Shown: positions 41,292-50,747, counted from the stretch's first letter. The stretch is 64,000 bases of DNA from Paraflavitalea devenefica (GCF_011759375.1 NZ_JAARML010000001.1:1178001-1242000), one strand, 5' to 3'. Notes: a model not told the origin generated them from the letters alone. Numbers and translations: made by a program.

Positions 41292-42572
41292 ATGCAAGGA
41301 ACGGTTACGTCTTCTCTTCTGTATAAACGTTGGTGGGTAATAGGTATTGGGATTGTTTTCTGTGTTTACCTGGTTAATTGTGTGGCTACATCTTTTCGTT
41401 TGACAAATGATACGGTACGCTATTTTGCCCTGCTGGAAGACCTGGAAGGAACATGGCCAGCCACGTTAAAAAAGCGGAATGATTTTTTACCTTATGGATA
41501 TGTTTATTTCCTGGCAATATTATCGAAGTTACACCTGCTATCGCCTTTTGCTATTGCCTTTTGCCATTTCCTGTATTTGTGTGGCAGTCTTTATTTTGTA
41601 AAAAAACTGTTTGGCGCGACTATTCATGTATTCCCTCTTCTGTTTTTTACCCTGCTAAGCTGGACAGCTATTAAGTATATGCTGATTCCTTTATCAGAGA
41701 TGCAGTTCCTGTTTTTCTCCACCGCAACGCTTTATTGTTATGAGTCGTTCCTGGCTAAAAGAAGTATAGGACTGCTGTTGCTCACTGCTGTTCTGTGCTA
41801 TGTGTGTATTAGCACCCGCACAGCGGGAATAGCCCTGGTGCTGGCCTGCCTGGTCTCTTTTTTATTGAGTAACAGAAAGAAGATGGCCTTATGGGCAAGA
41901 CAGTACCCGCTTTATGCGACAGCCATTATTGTTGCAGCATGCGCACTGCTGGTTTTTTTGACCACCAGGCCAACCGTGGTTACTTATTTATCTTATCTTT
42001 TTGGCCCGCTGCTACATGATCCTCTTACTTTTTTCAGTTACAATATGCGCATTCATTTTACAGACTGGACTGAACTTTTCATCAATATTCCGTTATCGAA
42101 AACGGGCTTTCTGGTCCCCCCACGCATCGGTGAAATCATTTATATACTCACGGGGGTGTTTTTCATGGGACTGATTGTATACAGGCTGATCAAAAACCGC
42201 CCATATATTCCTACCAGTGTTTCGGTATACCTTGTTGTTTATATCGTCTTAATTTTTAACTGGCCCTTTGTTGACGGGCGGTTTTGGTTGCCCATCATGC
42301 CTTTGGTGGCCGCTGTTCTGCTGCAACGAACCTATACGCCTAAGCCTTTTTTTGATGTGGCCCGGAAGGGTTATGTTCTGTATTATGTAGCCTCCGGTAT
42401 TTTCGTATTGGGGCATTATACCCGTACATCTTTTGACCGGGAGTATTTTTTAACAAGGCATGATAAGGGGAAGTGGGAACTGGAATATGAAGCCCATTTT
42501 GGTATGAGAAAGCCGGGTGACCCTCCTATTCCTGATAAAGAAGCCCTCTATATCCTTAATAAGTATGATTGA
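41292..42572 (+). CDS. Multi-pass membrane protein, GT-C glycosyltransferase-like
   Basis: A 426-residue protein with about ten hydrophobic helices. The first two flank a periplasmic loop with RLTNDTVRYFALLEDLEGTWPATLKKRNDFLPYG, reminiscent of the acidic first loop of GT-C glycosyltransferases such as PMT/ArnT-like enzymes. Later helices (LLFFTLLSWTAIKYMLI, TAGIALVLACLVSFLL) and the RPTVVTYLSYLFGP region fit an integral membrane enzyme. No glycosyltransferase family can be named with confidence. It may be cotranscribed with the preceding SnoaL-like gene. Confidence 0.6.
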   Translation: MQGTVTSSLLYKRWWVIGIGIVFCVYLVNCVATSFRLTNDTVRYFALLEDLEGTWPATLKKRNDFLPYGYVYFLAILSKLHLLSPFAIAFCHFLYLCGSLYFVKKLFGATIHVFPLLFFTLLSWTAIKYMLIPLSEMQFLFFSTATLYCYESFLAKRSIGLLLLTAVLCYVCISTRTAGIALVLACLVSFLLSNRKKMALWARQYPLYATAIIVAACALLVFLTTRPTVVTYLSYLFGPLLHDPLTFFSYNMRIHFTDWTELFINIPLSKTGFLVPPRIGEIIYILTGVFFMGLIVYRLIKNRPYIPTSVSVYLVVYIVLIFNWPFVDGRFWLPIMPLVAAVLLQRTYTPKPFFDVARKGYVLYYVASGIFVLGHYTRTSFDREYFLTRHDKGKWELEYEAHFGMRKPGDPPIPDKEALYILNKYD

Positions 42573-42591
42573 ACGCAGGCCCATTTCCTGA

Positions 42592-42828
42592 TCATCCATG
42601 CGGGAATTTCTTTTTCCAGATCCTGTAGTTGACCCATATTAAACCAGCCAGGCTGATGAGCATCCAGCCATAGAAGATGATGTTGCCGATGGTCAATTTT
42701 TTTTCCGGCACCATGAGGCCGGCATAGGTGCCGATACCGATGGTGCCTACAAGCCACACCAATCCCAGGGACAGTGTCCATACTATCCGTCGCAGGAAAT
42801 CCCGGGGATCATCTTGTTCGTAGGCCAT
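42592..42828 (-). CDS. Small two-helix membrane protein
   Basis: A 78-residue protein. A hydrophilic start (MAYEQDDPRDFLRR) is followed by two transmembrane segments (IVWTLSLGLVWLVGTIGIGTYAG and IIFYGWMLISLAGLIWVNY) and a basic end KKKFPHG. Codon use and composition are gene-like, and the frame starts cleanly. No function is known. It lies on the minus strand convergent with the membrane protein at 41292. Confidence 0.75.
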   Translation of the reverse strand: MAYEQDDPRDFLRRIVWTLSLGLVWLVGTIGIGTYAGLMVPEKKLTIGNIIFYGWMLISLAGLIWVNYRIWKKKFPHG

Positions 42829-42925
42829 GATTAAAATTACGAATTTAGGATGTAGGATTCAGGATTGCTGCCGCGCTTTGAACAGCACTGATTATTTGGC
42901 TACAGACTGTTATTTTTAGCTGCGC

Positions 42926-43699
42926 TTAATTAATCAGGAGGTTTTTGAATTCGGTGGAGTCGCCGTTGAATACGTTGAAGTCTACTTTGTACAGGATACC
43001 ATTGACATGACCCTGTTCACTATGCTGCCAGAAATGCCAGTCGCGGTAGATGCGCGGTTTTTCTTTTTGCAGGTAATGCGCTACCCAGAGGGGATAGCTA
43101 TCGAATTCATCTTTCAGGATCTGCTTGTAAAAGTCTACGTTGGTGTACAGGATAGGCCTTACGCCGTAGTAGTTTTCGACTGTTTCCAGCCATTCTTTTA
43201 CCCGCTGGCGCAGTTTATCGCCCCTAACGCCATAGGATTGCTCCACATCCAGTACAGGTGGCAGGTCGCCGGGTTGCAGTTCAACCGTAGAGATAAAATT
43301 TTCGGCCTGTGTTTTCCCGCTTTTGGTCGCGATGAAGAAGTGATAGGCGCCGCGTGTAACGCCGGCTTCTTTGGCTTTTTTCCAGTTGCGCTTGAAACAG
43401 CGGTCTTCGTTGACAATCCCTTCAGTGGCTTTGATGAATGCGAAACCGATCTGCACATCTTCCACTTTCATACCCTTTACACTTTCCCAGTCTACAATTT
43501 CCTGGTATTTGGAGACGTCTATGCCGTGAATGCCATAATTGGTGGGGATATCTATGCCGAAGGCCTGGTAGCGGACAAAATGGGCCCTGCGGGCGAGCCA
43601 CCATTCATATAGCTGAAAACCGAGCATCACCAATATACCTGTCAGTATAAGGGATATGAAGATGATCCAGCCGATATTTCTTTTTTTCTTATCTGCCAT
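42926..43699 (-). CDS. GH25 lysozyme, membrane-anchored
   Basis: A 257-residue protein starting MADKKKRNIGW (an ATG ten codons upstream is also possible). A single N-terminal helix (WIIFISLILTGILVMLGFQLYEW) anchors it. The GH25 muramidase domain has HGIDVSKYQEIVDW, FAFIKATEG, GAYHFF and LPPVLDVEQ, giving the catalytic Asp and Glu of DxE type, then WHFWQHS near the end. It cleaves the beta-1,4 bond of murein by family knowledge. It is the second cell-wall gene group of the window besides the L,D-transpeptidases. Confidence 0.9.
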   Translation of the reverse strand: MADKKKRNIGWIIFISLILTGILVMLGFQLYEWWLARRAHFVRYQAFGIDIPTNYGIHGIDVSKYQEIVDWESVKGMKVEDVQIGFAFIKATEGIVNEDRCFKRNWKKAKEAGVTRGAYHFFIATKSGKTQAENFISTVELQPGDLPPVLDVEQSYGVRGDKLRQRVKEWLETVENYYGVRPILYTNVDFYKQILKDEFDSYPLWVAHYLQKEKPRIYRDWHFWQHSEQGHVNGILYKVDFNVFNGDSTEFKNLLIN

Positions 43700-43783
43700 G
43701 CCCGCGGTTGCAAATATAGTTGTCAGCATTTCTTTTTTGGAGATTATTCCGTTGCAGTAATCATAAAACTGTGCGTCCTTTAC

Positions 43784-45745
43784 CTATCGCAATATTTTGC
43801 GGGTGATGTTGATGCTTTCGCCGCTCTTCACGTGGAGGTAGTAGATGCCTTTTGCCAGGCCCAGTACCGGTATTTGCAGTTGTTCATCGCGCCCGGACAA
43901 AGGTATTTCCTTATAGTATATCCGCTGGCCGAGGGTATTGTACAGCCAGACCATCATTTTTTTCTCCCCGGGATTGTTGAGCACAATGTTCAATATTTCA
44001 GGTGCGGGGTTGGGATATATTTTCAGTTCATTGATGGTGGTGCTTCCCGGTATTTTCCGGGAGGTTTTTACCCTTGAAAGGATCCACAGTTTAGGATCTA
44101 TCATTATGGTGTCTACCACAAAGCCGGGATTGACCCAAAATTCCTGTCCGCTAAACCCGTGTTCAACGGTTATGGTAGTATCTTTTGTGGCGCTATGCAG
44201 TTGAAGCTGTACAGGCATTTGGTAAAAGGGCACAGAAGTATGTGAGGTGGTTTGGTTCAACCGGAGCTTTATCCATTGATTGGCATTCTGTGACCAGTCG
44301 AGCTGGTAGTTGGGAAATCCCTGGCCATAGATCCATTGCTGAAAGAAGACGGAAAGGTCTTTGCCGGACTCTGCTTCCAGGTTACGCTGCAGGTCGGCTG
44401 TGCGGGCAAACCCGAACCGGACAGCAGGATCATTGAGGTAACGGCGTACCCCCCTGTAGAAAGCAGAATCGCCCATTATTCCCCGTAACATGTATACTAC
44501 ATAGAATCCTTTGTAGTAGCTAAGGCGGCTGCTGAAGATACGAGAGGAGGTGGTAGTATCCACTACGTATACAGAACCATCGGGAAGGGAAGTAACGTTA
44601 TTGGTAATGCTCCGCAGCCCGCCGGGAGCTGCGGCAGGGAAGTTAATTTCAGTGTACAGGTGCTGCGTGTAGGTGGCAAATCCTTCATTGAGCCAGATAT
44701 CGCTCCAGCTACCGCAGGTAATTTTGTCGCCAAACCATTGATGGCCCAGCTCATGCGCTATAATAGAGTGATTAAATGCACCTGCGCCCATGAAGCTATT
44801 GGTCTGGTGTTCCATGCCACCACCAATGCCGCATTGGGTATGTCCATATTTTTCATTGACGAACGGATAGTCGCCAAAAAGCTGGCTAAACTGCTGTAAA
44901 GCGATTTGTGTATTGGCCTCGCTTCCTGAAAGATTGGTTTCCGGATAAAAGTAACTTTTCAAAGGCATGGCCTTCCCGTTGATGGTAACGGAGGTTTGCC
45001 AAACCACATAATTGGTAACAGCCATTGCCACGAGGTAGGATGCAATAGGATACCGGTGGCGGAACCGGGTGATGCGGTTGGTTCCATTTATTTCCTCACC
45101 GACCACTACGCCATTGGAAGAGGCTGTATATTGCTGGGGGCATGTAATGATGATGTCAATAGAATCAGCCTTGTCATTGAGCCCGTTTTTGCAGGGCCAC
45201 CAGTCTTTTGATCCAAAAGGTTCGGAAAGCGTCCAGATAATGGGTGTACCCGCATGGGTGGATTGCACAAAGGATTTGGTATTTGCCGGATCGGGAATGC
45301 CCTGGTAAAAGATAGTTATGGAATCGAGGGTCCCTGCATTAATGGTAGCCGGGAAGTTGACGGTGAGGGCATGGTTGGCCGTTTGATCAAACGTTATTTT
45401 GTTGTTGTGGTAAAGCACGCTGTCAACCGTCAATTGCCGCAGCAGGTCCCAGGTAATGGAGCCGGTCGTTTCTGCAATCCGGAACCAGGAGGTTACTTTA
45501 CCGGTGATGTATTTTATGGCGGGGTCTACCTGCCATTCGCAGCGGTAGAAACTCACATTGAAGTTGTTGGAAGCCACTGTGGAGTATACACTGTTGTTGC
45601 CCTGAACATCCCTCAGGCGCTGAAATGACCGGGCCTCTGCTGTAGCGATGGCCTCTGTTTCGTCCATAAGGGCGGCACCGGAAGGGGGGAGCTGGGCTTT
45701 TGCCGCTGTTGTTGCCAATAACAGGAATATGTATATTTTTTTCAT
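43784..45745 (-). CDS. M1 family aminopeptidase with T9SS sorting domain
   Basis: A 653-residue secreted peptidase. The signal peptide MKKIYIFLLLATTAAKAQ sets the start at 45745. The M1 core has GGMEHQTNSF as the GAMEN-like exopeptidase segment and HELGHQWFGDKITCGSWSDIWLNEGFATY as HExxH-x18-E zinc site. The last 80 residues (INELKIYPNPAPEILNI to the end ITRKILR) form a type A type IX secretion sorting domain, so it is exported through the outer membrane and probably bound at the surface or released. Length is short for M1 (no complete C-terminal domain), as in many Bacteroidota members. Confidence 0.9.
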   Translation of the reverse strand: MKKIYIFLLLATTAAKAQLPPSGAALMDETEAIATAEARSFQRLRDVQGNNSVYSTVASNNFNVSFYRCEWQVDPAIKYITGKVTSWFRIAETTGSITWDLLRQLTVDSVLYHNNKITFDQTANHALTVNFPATINAGTLDSITIFYQGIPDPANTKSFVQSTHAGTPIIWTLSEPFGSKDWWPCKNGLNDKADSIDIIITCPQQYTASSNGVVVGEEINGTNRITRFRHRYPIASYLVAMAVTNYVVWQTSVTINGKAMPLKSYFYPETNLSGSEANTQIALQQFSQLFGDYPFVNEKYGHTQCGIGGGMEHQTNSFMGAGAFNHSIIAHELGHQWFGDKITCGSWSDIWLNEGFATYTQHLYTEINFPAAAPGGLRSITNNVTSLPDGSVYVVDTTTSSRIFSSRLSYYKGFYVVYMLRGIMGDSAFYRGVRRYLNDPAVRFGFARTADLQRNLEAESGKDLSVFFQQWIYGQGFPNYQLDWSQNANQWIKLRLNQTTSHTSVPFYQMPVQLQLHSATKDTTITVEHGFSGQEFWVNPGFVVDTIMIDPKLWILSRVKTSRKIPGSTTINELKIYPNPAPEILNIVLNNPGEKKMMVWLYNTLGQRIYYKEIPLSGRDEQLQIPVLGLAKGIYYLHVKSGESINITRKILR

Positions 45746-45867
45746 GGTATAATGGATTAAGTTACGGTATACCAGGCCCCGGTGGTTGGCCCAACAATCT
45801 GCTAATTTAAACGTTACCGGGTATAAAACATTGCGCATTAAGCAGGTATCCCTAATTTTATAATGTA

Positions 45868-46899
45868 ATGCCCTCATTTAACTGGCACGATAGTATCAAT
45901 CTGATGTCCAAGCTCACTTTCCGCCGCTTATGGAACGCGGGTAAGGTATTGAGCAGCTATTATTTAAGTAAATGGACACGCAAACCTGTACAGTGGGGAT
46001 ACCCCTTATCCATTTCTTTTGAACCTACTACTTCCTGTAACCTGCGTTGTCCGGAATGCCCCAGTGGCCTACGGGCTTTTACCCGGCCTACAGGGATGTT
46101 GCAAAAGAATTTTTTCCGGGATACGATTGACCAGCTTTCGGGGGACTTGCTGTACCTGATCTTTTATTTCCAGGGCGAGCCGTACCTGAATCCCGATTTC
46201 CTGGAGATGGTGAAGTATGCCTCGCAAAAAGGGATCTATACCGCCACCTCCACGAATGCGCATTACCTGAATGATGCCAATGCGCGCCGCACGGTGGAAA
46301 GCGGCCTTGACCGGCTGATCATTTCAATTGACGGCACCACCCAGGACGTATACCAGCAATACCGGGTAGGTGGCAAGCTGGAAAAGGTGCTGGCAGGAGC
46401 CCGTAATATTATGAAGTGGAAGAAGGAGCTGAACAGTAAAACGCCTTTTGTTTTTTTCCAGTTCCTGGTAGTGAAGCCCAATGAGCACCAGATTGAAGAT
46501 GTGAAGCGGCTGGCGGCGGAGATCGGTGTGGATGATGTGCGCTTTAAGACGGCCCAGGTGTATGATTATGAGCAGGACCCCAATAACCTGATCCCTACGC
46601 TGGATAAGTATAGCCGTTACCGCCGGAATGAAAAAGGGGAGTTTGCTTTTAAAAATTCCCTGCAAAATCACTGCTGGCGGCTATGGCATGCTACGGTGAT
46701 CAGTTGGGATGGCCTGGTGGTGCCCTGTTGTTTTGACAAGGATGCGCAGCACACCCTGGGCGACCTGAAAGGAAAAAGCTTTAAGGAGGTATGGCACAGT
46801 GATGATTATGTAAACTTTCGCCGGCAAATTTTACAAAGCCGCAAGAATATTGATATCTGCGCCAACTGCAGTGAGGGAACAAAGGTGTGGAGTGATTAG
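45868..46899 (+). CDS. Radical SAM/SPASM domain protein
   Basis: A 343-residue radical SAM protein. TTSCNLRCPEC at about 53-63 is the CxxxCxxC 4Fe-4S site, FYFQGEPYLNP supplies the glycine-rich SAM segment and LIISIDGTTQDVYQQYR the next strand. The C-terminal cysteines CWRLWH, VVPCCFD and DICANC form an SPASM-type auxiliary cluster. Alternative starts include the ATG at 45904. Members make peptide or sugar modifications or are maturases; no small peptide precursor is apparent next to it. The neighbour MarR gene follows after 45 bases. Confidence 0.9.
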   Translation: MPSFNWHDSINLMSKLTFRRLWNAGKVLSSYYLSKWTRKPVQWGYPLSISFEPTTSCNLRCPECPSGLRAFTRPTGMLQKNFFRDTIDQLSGDLLYLIFYFQGEPYLNPDFLEMVKYASQKGIYTATSTNAHYLNDANARRTVESGLDRLIISIDGTTQDVYQQYRVGGKLEKVLAGARNIMKWKKELNSKTPFVFFQFLVVKPNEHQIEDVKRLAAEIGVDDVRFKTAQVYDYEQDPNNLIPTLDKYSRYRRNEKGEFAFKNSLQNHCWRLWHATVISWDGLVVPCCFDKDAQHTLGDLKGKSFKEVWHSDDYVNFRRQILQSRKNIDICANCSEGTKVWSD

Positions 46900-46944
46900 C
46901 ATGGAGGCAAAATTGCTACTTTTATAACCCAAACTACTGCCCAT

Positions 46945-47394
46945 ATGAGTATAGAAAATGACATCCAACAAACGAAGTTCCGCAATGAATACCATAAGGT
47001 ATCAGTGAACCTGATCTATACATCGAACTGGCTGATGGAGAAGAATAAGCAGTTTTTTGATAACGCTGATATCACTCCGCAGCAATTTAATATCCTGCGT
47101 ATTTTACGTGGGGCCGGCACACCGCTTTCTACTTTACAGATACGGCAACGTATGCTGGATAAGATGAGCGACACCAGCCGGATCGTAGACAGGCTGGTGA
47201 AGAAGGAGCTGGTGAAGAAAGTTATTTGTAAAACAGATCGCCGGCTGGTAGATGTAACAATAACAGAGAAGGGTTTGAGTTTATTAGAAGGGCTGGATGG
47301 ATTTAACCATGATATGGACGCTTCTGTTGGCAACCTTACAGAAGAGGAAGCCGTCATACTGAATGGACTGCTGGACAAAATGAGAGGAAGTTAA
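46945..47394 (+). CDS. MarR family transcriptional regulator
   Basis: A 149-residue regulator with the MarR winged helix: FFDNADITPQQFNILRILRGAG (about 31-52), LRQRM-like recognition part LQIRQRMLDKMSDTSRIVDRLVKKELVKK and the wing CKTDRRLVDVTITEKGLSLLEGL. It stands 45 bases after the radical SAM gene and 8 bases before the GHL10 glycosidase, so it is probably in one run. The ligand and operator are unknown. Confidence 0.9.
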   Translation: MSIENDIQQTKFRNEYHKVSVNLIYTSNWLMEKNKQFFDNADITPQQFNILRILRGAGTPLSTLQIRQRMLDKMSDTSRIVDRLVKKELVKKVICKTDRRLVDVTITEKGLSLLEGLDGFNHDMDASVGNLTEEEAVILNGLLDKMRGS

Positions 47395-47402
47395 TCCGAA
47401 TT

Positions 47403-48950
47403 ATGAAACAACATTTTTTGACTTTTGCTGCCTGCCTTTGGGCATCCGTTACCGCATTTTCCCAACCGGAATATGAGTTCCGTGCCGCCTGGATAGCAAC
47501 CGTAGATAATATTGACTGGCCCAGTAAAGGGAATTATAATACCGCTCAGCAAAAAGCAGAGTTTATTGCCCAACTGGATATGCACAAGCGCAATGGCCTG
47601 AATGCGATGATCGTGCAGATAAGGCCCGCTACTGATGCTTTTTACCCTTCGCCATATGAACCGTGGAGCGAATGGCTCACGGGTAAGCAAGGCAAGGCCC
47701 CCTCTCCTTATTACGATCCCTTACAGTTCATGATCGAGGAAACACATAAGCGGGGTATGGAGTTTCATGCCTGGTGCAATCCCTACAGGGCTGAGTTCAG
47801 CATTGGCAAGTCTTCTATAGCTGCCAACCATGTTACAAAGCTGCATCCGGATTGGTTCCTGGCCTATGGGGGGAAACGTTATTTTGATCCCGGTAATAAG
47901 GAAGCCCAGGAGTTTGTGGTGAAGGTGATCCGGGATGTAGTACACCGCTATGCTGTAGACGCGATCCATTTTGACGATTATTTTTATCCTTACCGTATTG
48001 CGGGCAAGGAATTCCCGGATAATAAGACGTATGCAAAGTATGGCAACGGACTGAGCAAGGATGACTGGCGCAGGAGTAATGTGGATTCCATTATTGTGAA
48101 ACTGGGGCGTGTGATCCGGGAGGAGAATAAGTATTGCAAGTTTGGCATTTCCCCTTTTGGCGTATGGCGGAACCAAAGCGATGACCCGGAAGGGAGCGCT
48201 ACGACAGCCGGACAAACGAATTATGATGACCTGTATGCAGATATTTTGTTGTGGCTGCGGGAAGGATGGATTGATTATGTAGCGCCTCAGTTGTATTGGG
48301 AGTTTGGCCATAAAGCGGCTCCTTACGAGGTATTGCTGGACTGGTGGAGCAAGCACAGTTATGGCCGGCATTGCTATATCGGGCTGGCGCCTTACCGGGC
48401 CAACAGCAATGCCGCCTGGCGTGACAAGACGATGTTACCCCGGCAAATTGAGGCATTGCGCGATTACCCCGGGATACAGGGGGCTATTTATTTCAGCAGT
48501 AAATCGTTTGTGAATAATCCCAATGGATGGAGCGATAGCCTGCGGATGAATTATTACAGGAAGCCTGCGTTGATACCGGGTATGATCTGGCTTGATTCCC
48601 TGCGGCCATCAAGCCCTACGGTAAAGTCTTTCACGGTTGTTGACAGCTCTACTTTCGAGATCACCGTTGTGAGGTCGGGCATAGAAAAAAAGCATATCAA
48701 GTCTTTTAAGGCCTACCTGAGCGCGGATAGCACGGATGCTTTTGTTAATTTTTACAGTGCACGGCCGGTGGATGTACAACCCGGCAGCGACTCCTGCATT
48801 TTCCGAATCCAGTTGCCGGCCGATAAACGGTATGCCAGTATTTACCTGACGACGCTGGATGAAGCCGGGAATGAAAGTCTGCCGTATGCCGACTGGCCCC
48901 TGCCTTTGCGTTTTGAGAAGCTGGAGAATGAGGCGTGGATTGTGCAGTAA
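47403..48950 (+). CDS. Secreted family 10-like glycosyl hydrolase (GHL10, DUF187)
   Basis: A 515-residue protein with signal peptide MKQHFLTFAACLWASVTAFSQ. The catalytic barrel begins EYEFRAAWIATVDNIDWPSK and has MIVQIRPATDAFYPS, EFHAWCNPYRAE, DAIHFDDYFYPY and FGISPFGVWRNQ, the typical blocks of GHL10 (YngK-type) glycosidases, related to GH10/GH66. The C-terminal 100 residues are beta-sandwich-like. Members cleave bacterial or plant polysaccharides; substrate unknown. It directly follows the MarR gene. Confidence 0.9.
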   Translation: MKQHFLTFAACLWASVTAFSQPEYEFRAAWIATVDNIDWPSKGNYNTAQQKAEFIAQLDMHKRNGLNAMIVQIRPATDAFYPSPYEPWSEWLTGKQGKAPSPYYDPLQFMIEETHKRGMEFHAWCNPYRAEFSIGKSSIAANHVTKLHPDWFLAYGGKRYFDPGNKEAQEFVVKVIRDVVHRYAVDAIHFDDYFYPYRIAGKEFPDNKTYAKYGNGLSKDDWRRSNVDSIIVKLGRVIREENKYCKFGISPFGVWRNQSDDPEGSATTAGQTNYDDLYADILLWLREGWIDYVAPQLYWEFGHKAAPYEVLLDWWSKHSYGRHCYIGLAPYRANSNAAWRDKTMLPRQIEALRDYPGIQGAIYFSSKSFVNNPNGWSDSLRMNYYRKPALIPGMIWLDSLRPSSPTVKSFTVVDSSTFEITVVRSGIEKKHIKSFKAYLSADSTDAFVNFYSARPVDVQPGSDSCIFRIQLPADKRYASIYLTTLDEAGNESLPYADWPLPLRFEKLENEAWIVQ

Positions 48951-48968
48951 AATGATTTTTTACCTTTG
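48940..48968 (+). promoter_or_regulatory. Promoter of the DegT-type aminotransferase gene
   Basis: TTG at 48940-48942 and TACCTTTG at 48961-48968, 18 bases apart, match the -33 and -7 elements of the phylum. The -7 box lies inside what an alternative start at 48952 would translate, so the ATG at 49000 is preferred for the next gene. Confidence 0.6.
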
Positions 48969-48999
48969 TGACAATTCTGCAATTACAAAAATTAATTAT

Positions 49000-50217
49000 A
49001 TGCCTGGTTATGAATTATTTGGTGCTTCGGAGCGCAAACATGTTAACGATGTGATGGAAACGGGTATCCTGATGCGGTATGGCTTTGATGGTCCGCGCAA
49101 AGGTATCTGGAAGGCGAAGGAGCTGGAACAGGCCCTTTGCACGGTATTTGGCGCGCAGTATGCACAGCTTGTATCCAGCGGAACGGCAGCCCTTACCACA
49201 GCCCTGAGCGCATTGGGTATTGGCTATGGCGACGAAGTGATTATGCCTTCGTTCACTTTTGTGGCAAGCTTTGAAGCTGTGTTGAGTGTAGGCGCTGTGC
49301 CGGTACTGGTGGATGTAGATGATACGCTGACACTGGACCCTGATGCCGTGCGTAAAGCCATTACTTCCAAAACAAAGTGTATTATGCCTGTGCATATGTG
49401 TGGCAGTATGGCCGATCTGGACGCCCTGCAGGCTATTTGCAAAGAGCATAAGCTGCTTTTACTGGAAGATGCCTGTCAGAGCATCGGCGCTATGTATAAA
49501 GGAAAGTACCTGGGAACGATCGGAGATGCGGGCACTTTTTCTTTCGACTTTGTAAAAACGATGACCTGTGCTGAAGGCGGCGTGGTGCTGACGAATAATG
49601 AAGATGTATATATTAAGAGCGACGGGTATAGCGATCATGGCCATGATCACAAAGGCGTAGACCGCGGGGCCGACCTGCATCCTTTTATTGGCTATAATTA
49701 CCGTATTTCAGAATTGCATGCTGCCGTAGGCCTGGCCCAGGTACAGCGTCTGCAGGAATTCCTGGCTATCCAGCACAGGAACCACGGCGCCCTGAAAGCC
49801 ATTTTATCACAGGTCCCGGAGATCAGTTTCCGCCGTATTCCCGATCCGGCAGGGGATAGCTGCACGTTTATCAGTTGGTTCCTGCCTTCGCAGGAGATCA
49901 CAGAAGCGGTGGTAGCAGAGCTGAAGGCCCAGGGTATCCTGGCCGGCAATTTTTACTGGTACAATAATAACTGGCATTATATCCGCAAATGGGACCATCT
50001 TAAAAAATCCCTGACCCTGAATGCCCTGCATCCCGAGCACAAAGCAGCCGTGATGCAGCAGGCCAATAAGGATTTCGCAGCCAGCGATGCTATTATGAGC
50101 CGTTGCATTTCCACTGCTATCAGCCTGGTTTGGACAGCCGAACAGATCAAAGAGAAGGGAGAGAAGATGGTGGCTGCGGTGAAGAAGGTATTGGCAGCGC
50201 AGCAGGCGACGGTGTAG
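49000..50217 (+). CDS. DegT/DnrJ/EryC1/StrS family aminotransferase
   Basis: A 405-residue PLP enzyme. SSGTAALTTALSALGIGYGDEVIMPS near 63-88 binds phosphate, LLEDACQSIGAMYKGKYLG near 156-174 has the Asp of the PLP pocket, and TFSFDFVKTMTCAEGGVV near 181-198 has the Schiff-base Lys. Start 49000 (MPGYELFG) follows a promoter whose -7 box excludes longer starts. The family aminates keto-sugars of nucleotides; no sugar-nucleotide partner is seen next door, and an unusual flanking (EGG) is standard. Substrate unknown. Confidence 0.9.
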   Translation: MPGYELFGASERKHVNDVMETGILMRYGFDGPRKGIWKAKELEQALCTVFGAQYAQLVSSGTAALTTALSALGIGYGDEVIMPSFTFVASFEAVLSVGAVPVLVDVDDTLTLDPDAVRKAITSKTKCIMPVHMCGSMADLDALQAICKEHKLLLLEDACQSIGAMYKGKYLGTIGDAGTFSFDFVKTMTCAEGGVVLTNNEDVYIKSDGYSDHGHDHKGVDRGADLHPFIGYNYRISELHAAVGLAQVQRLQEFLAIQHRNHGALKAILSQVPEISFRRIPDPAGDSCTFISWFLPSQEITEAVVAELKAQGILAGNFYWYNNNWHYIRKWDHLKKSLTLNALHPEHKAAVMQQANKDFAASDAIMSRCISTAISLVWTAEQIKEKGEKMVAAVKKVLAAQQATV

Positions 50218-50250
50218 GGCAAGGCGAGTGGCCAATAGTTAAACTTAAAG

Positions 50251-50296
50251 AAAAATGGTGAGCCACCTTTTAGAAGGTGACCCACCATTTTTCTTT
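50251..50296. terminator. Bidirectional terminator, GGTGAGCC hairpin family
   Basis: TGGTGAGCCACCTTT and AAGGTGACCCACCA arms, with five A before and five T after, between the convergent DegT (stop 50217) and 50335 genes. A second inverted copy GGCTCACCATTTTT at 50323-50336 can pair with the first arm, giving an alternative stem. Confidence 0.85.
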
Positions 50297-50334
50297 ATGC
50301 CGTCCCGCACTTTAGTCAGGACGGCTCACCATTT

Positions 50335-50739
50335 TTATTTGCCTTCGAGGTAATTGCAATCTTTTAATGAGCCCAGCCGGAAGCGCAGGGGTAGTCCGGA
50401 TGCTTTTTCCAGCCGGAGTTCCTGCCTGCAGAAGAAGCCAAAATGCTGTGTATAGAAATTCTGGCCAATGACAGTTGTCTGAGCAGGCCATCGTGTTGGT
50501 ACCAAGGACCCTGGTAACCCATTTGCTGTGAACGGGCGATTGGTGAGCGCAGACTGTGGTGATTTGTTAAAAAATGATTGGTGCGCCAGGCGCCATGGTT
50601 TATGCGAACTGGCTGAAACCGGCCCCACCACTGCGATTGGGGCCGCTGGTGGTTGATTTTGCTGTGCCTGTAACATTAACATTTTTAAAGAAAATGCCAA
50701 GGCAACAATAATTTTATAAAATCGTTGGAGCACGTTCAT
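50335..50739 (-). CDS. Secreted hypothetical protein (FRLGSLxxCNYLEGK C-terminus)
   Basis: A 134-residue protein from 50739 (MNVLQRFYKIIVALAFSLKM, signal peptide). The C-terminal FYTQHFGFFCRQELRLEKA and LPLRFRLGSLKDCNYLEGK resemble a frequent Bacteroidota motif of secreted unknown proteins, by recollection. The middle is Pro/Ala-rich. A longer upstream frame overlaps the rpoN region and is not accepted. It is divergent from rpoN, separated by 95 bases. Function unknown. Confidence 0.7.
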   Translation of the reverse strand: MNVLQRFYKIIVALAFSLKMLMLQAQQNQPPAAPIAVVGPVSASSHKPWRLAHQSFFNKSPQSALTNRPFTANGLPGSLVPTRWPAQTTVIGQNFYTQHFGFFCRQELRLEKASGLPLRFRLGSLKDCNYLEGK

Positions 50740-50747
50740 TACATTTG
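50740..50747 (+). promoter_or_regulatory. -7 element candidate for rpoN
   Basis: TACATTTG matches TAnnTTTG about 88 bases before the rpoN start. A good -33 TTTG at the usual distance is not visible, so confidence is limited. Confidence 0.35.

Noticed and set aside
45868..47394. A RiPP cluster around the radical SAM/SPASM gene
   Set aside because: No short precursor frame, transporter or peptidase lies next to it; neighbours are a MarR regulator and an M1 peptidase on the other strand.
48952..49000. Longer N-terminus for the DegT-type aminotransferase
   Set aside because: A -7 promoter box would lie inside the coding part and the extension has no family similarity; MPGYELFG is the usual type of start.
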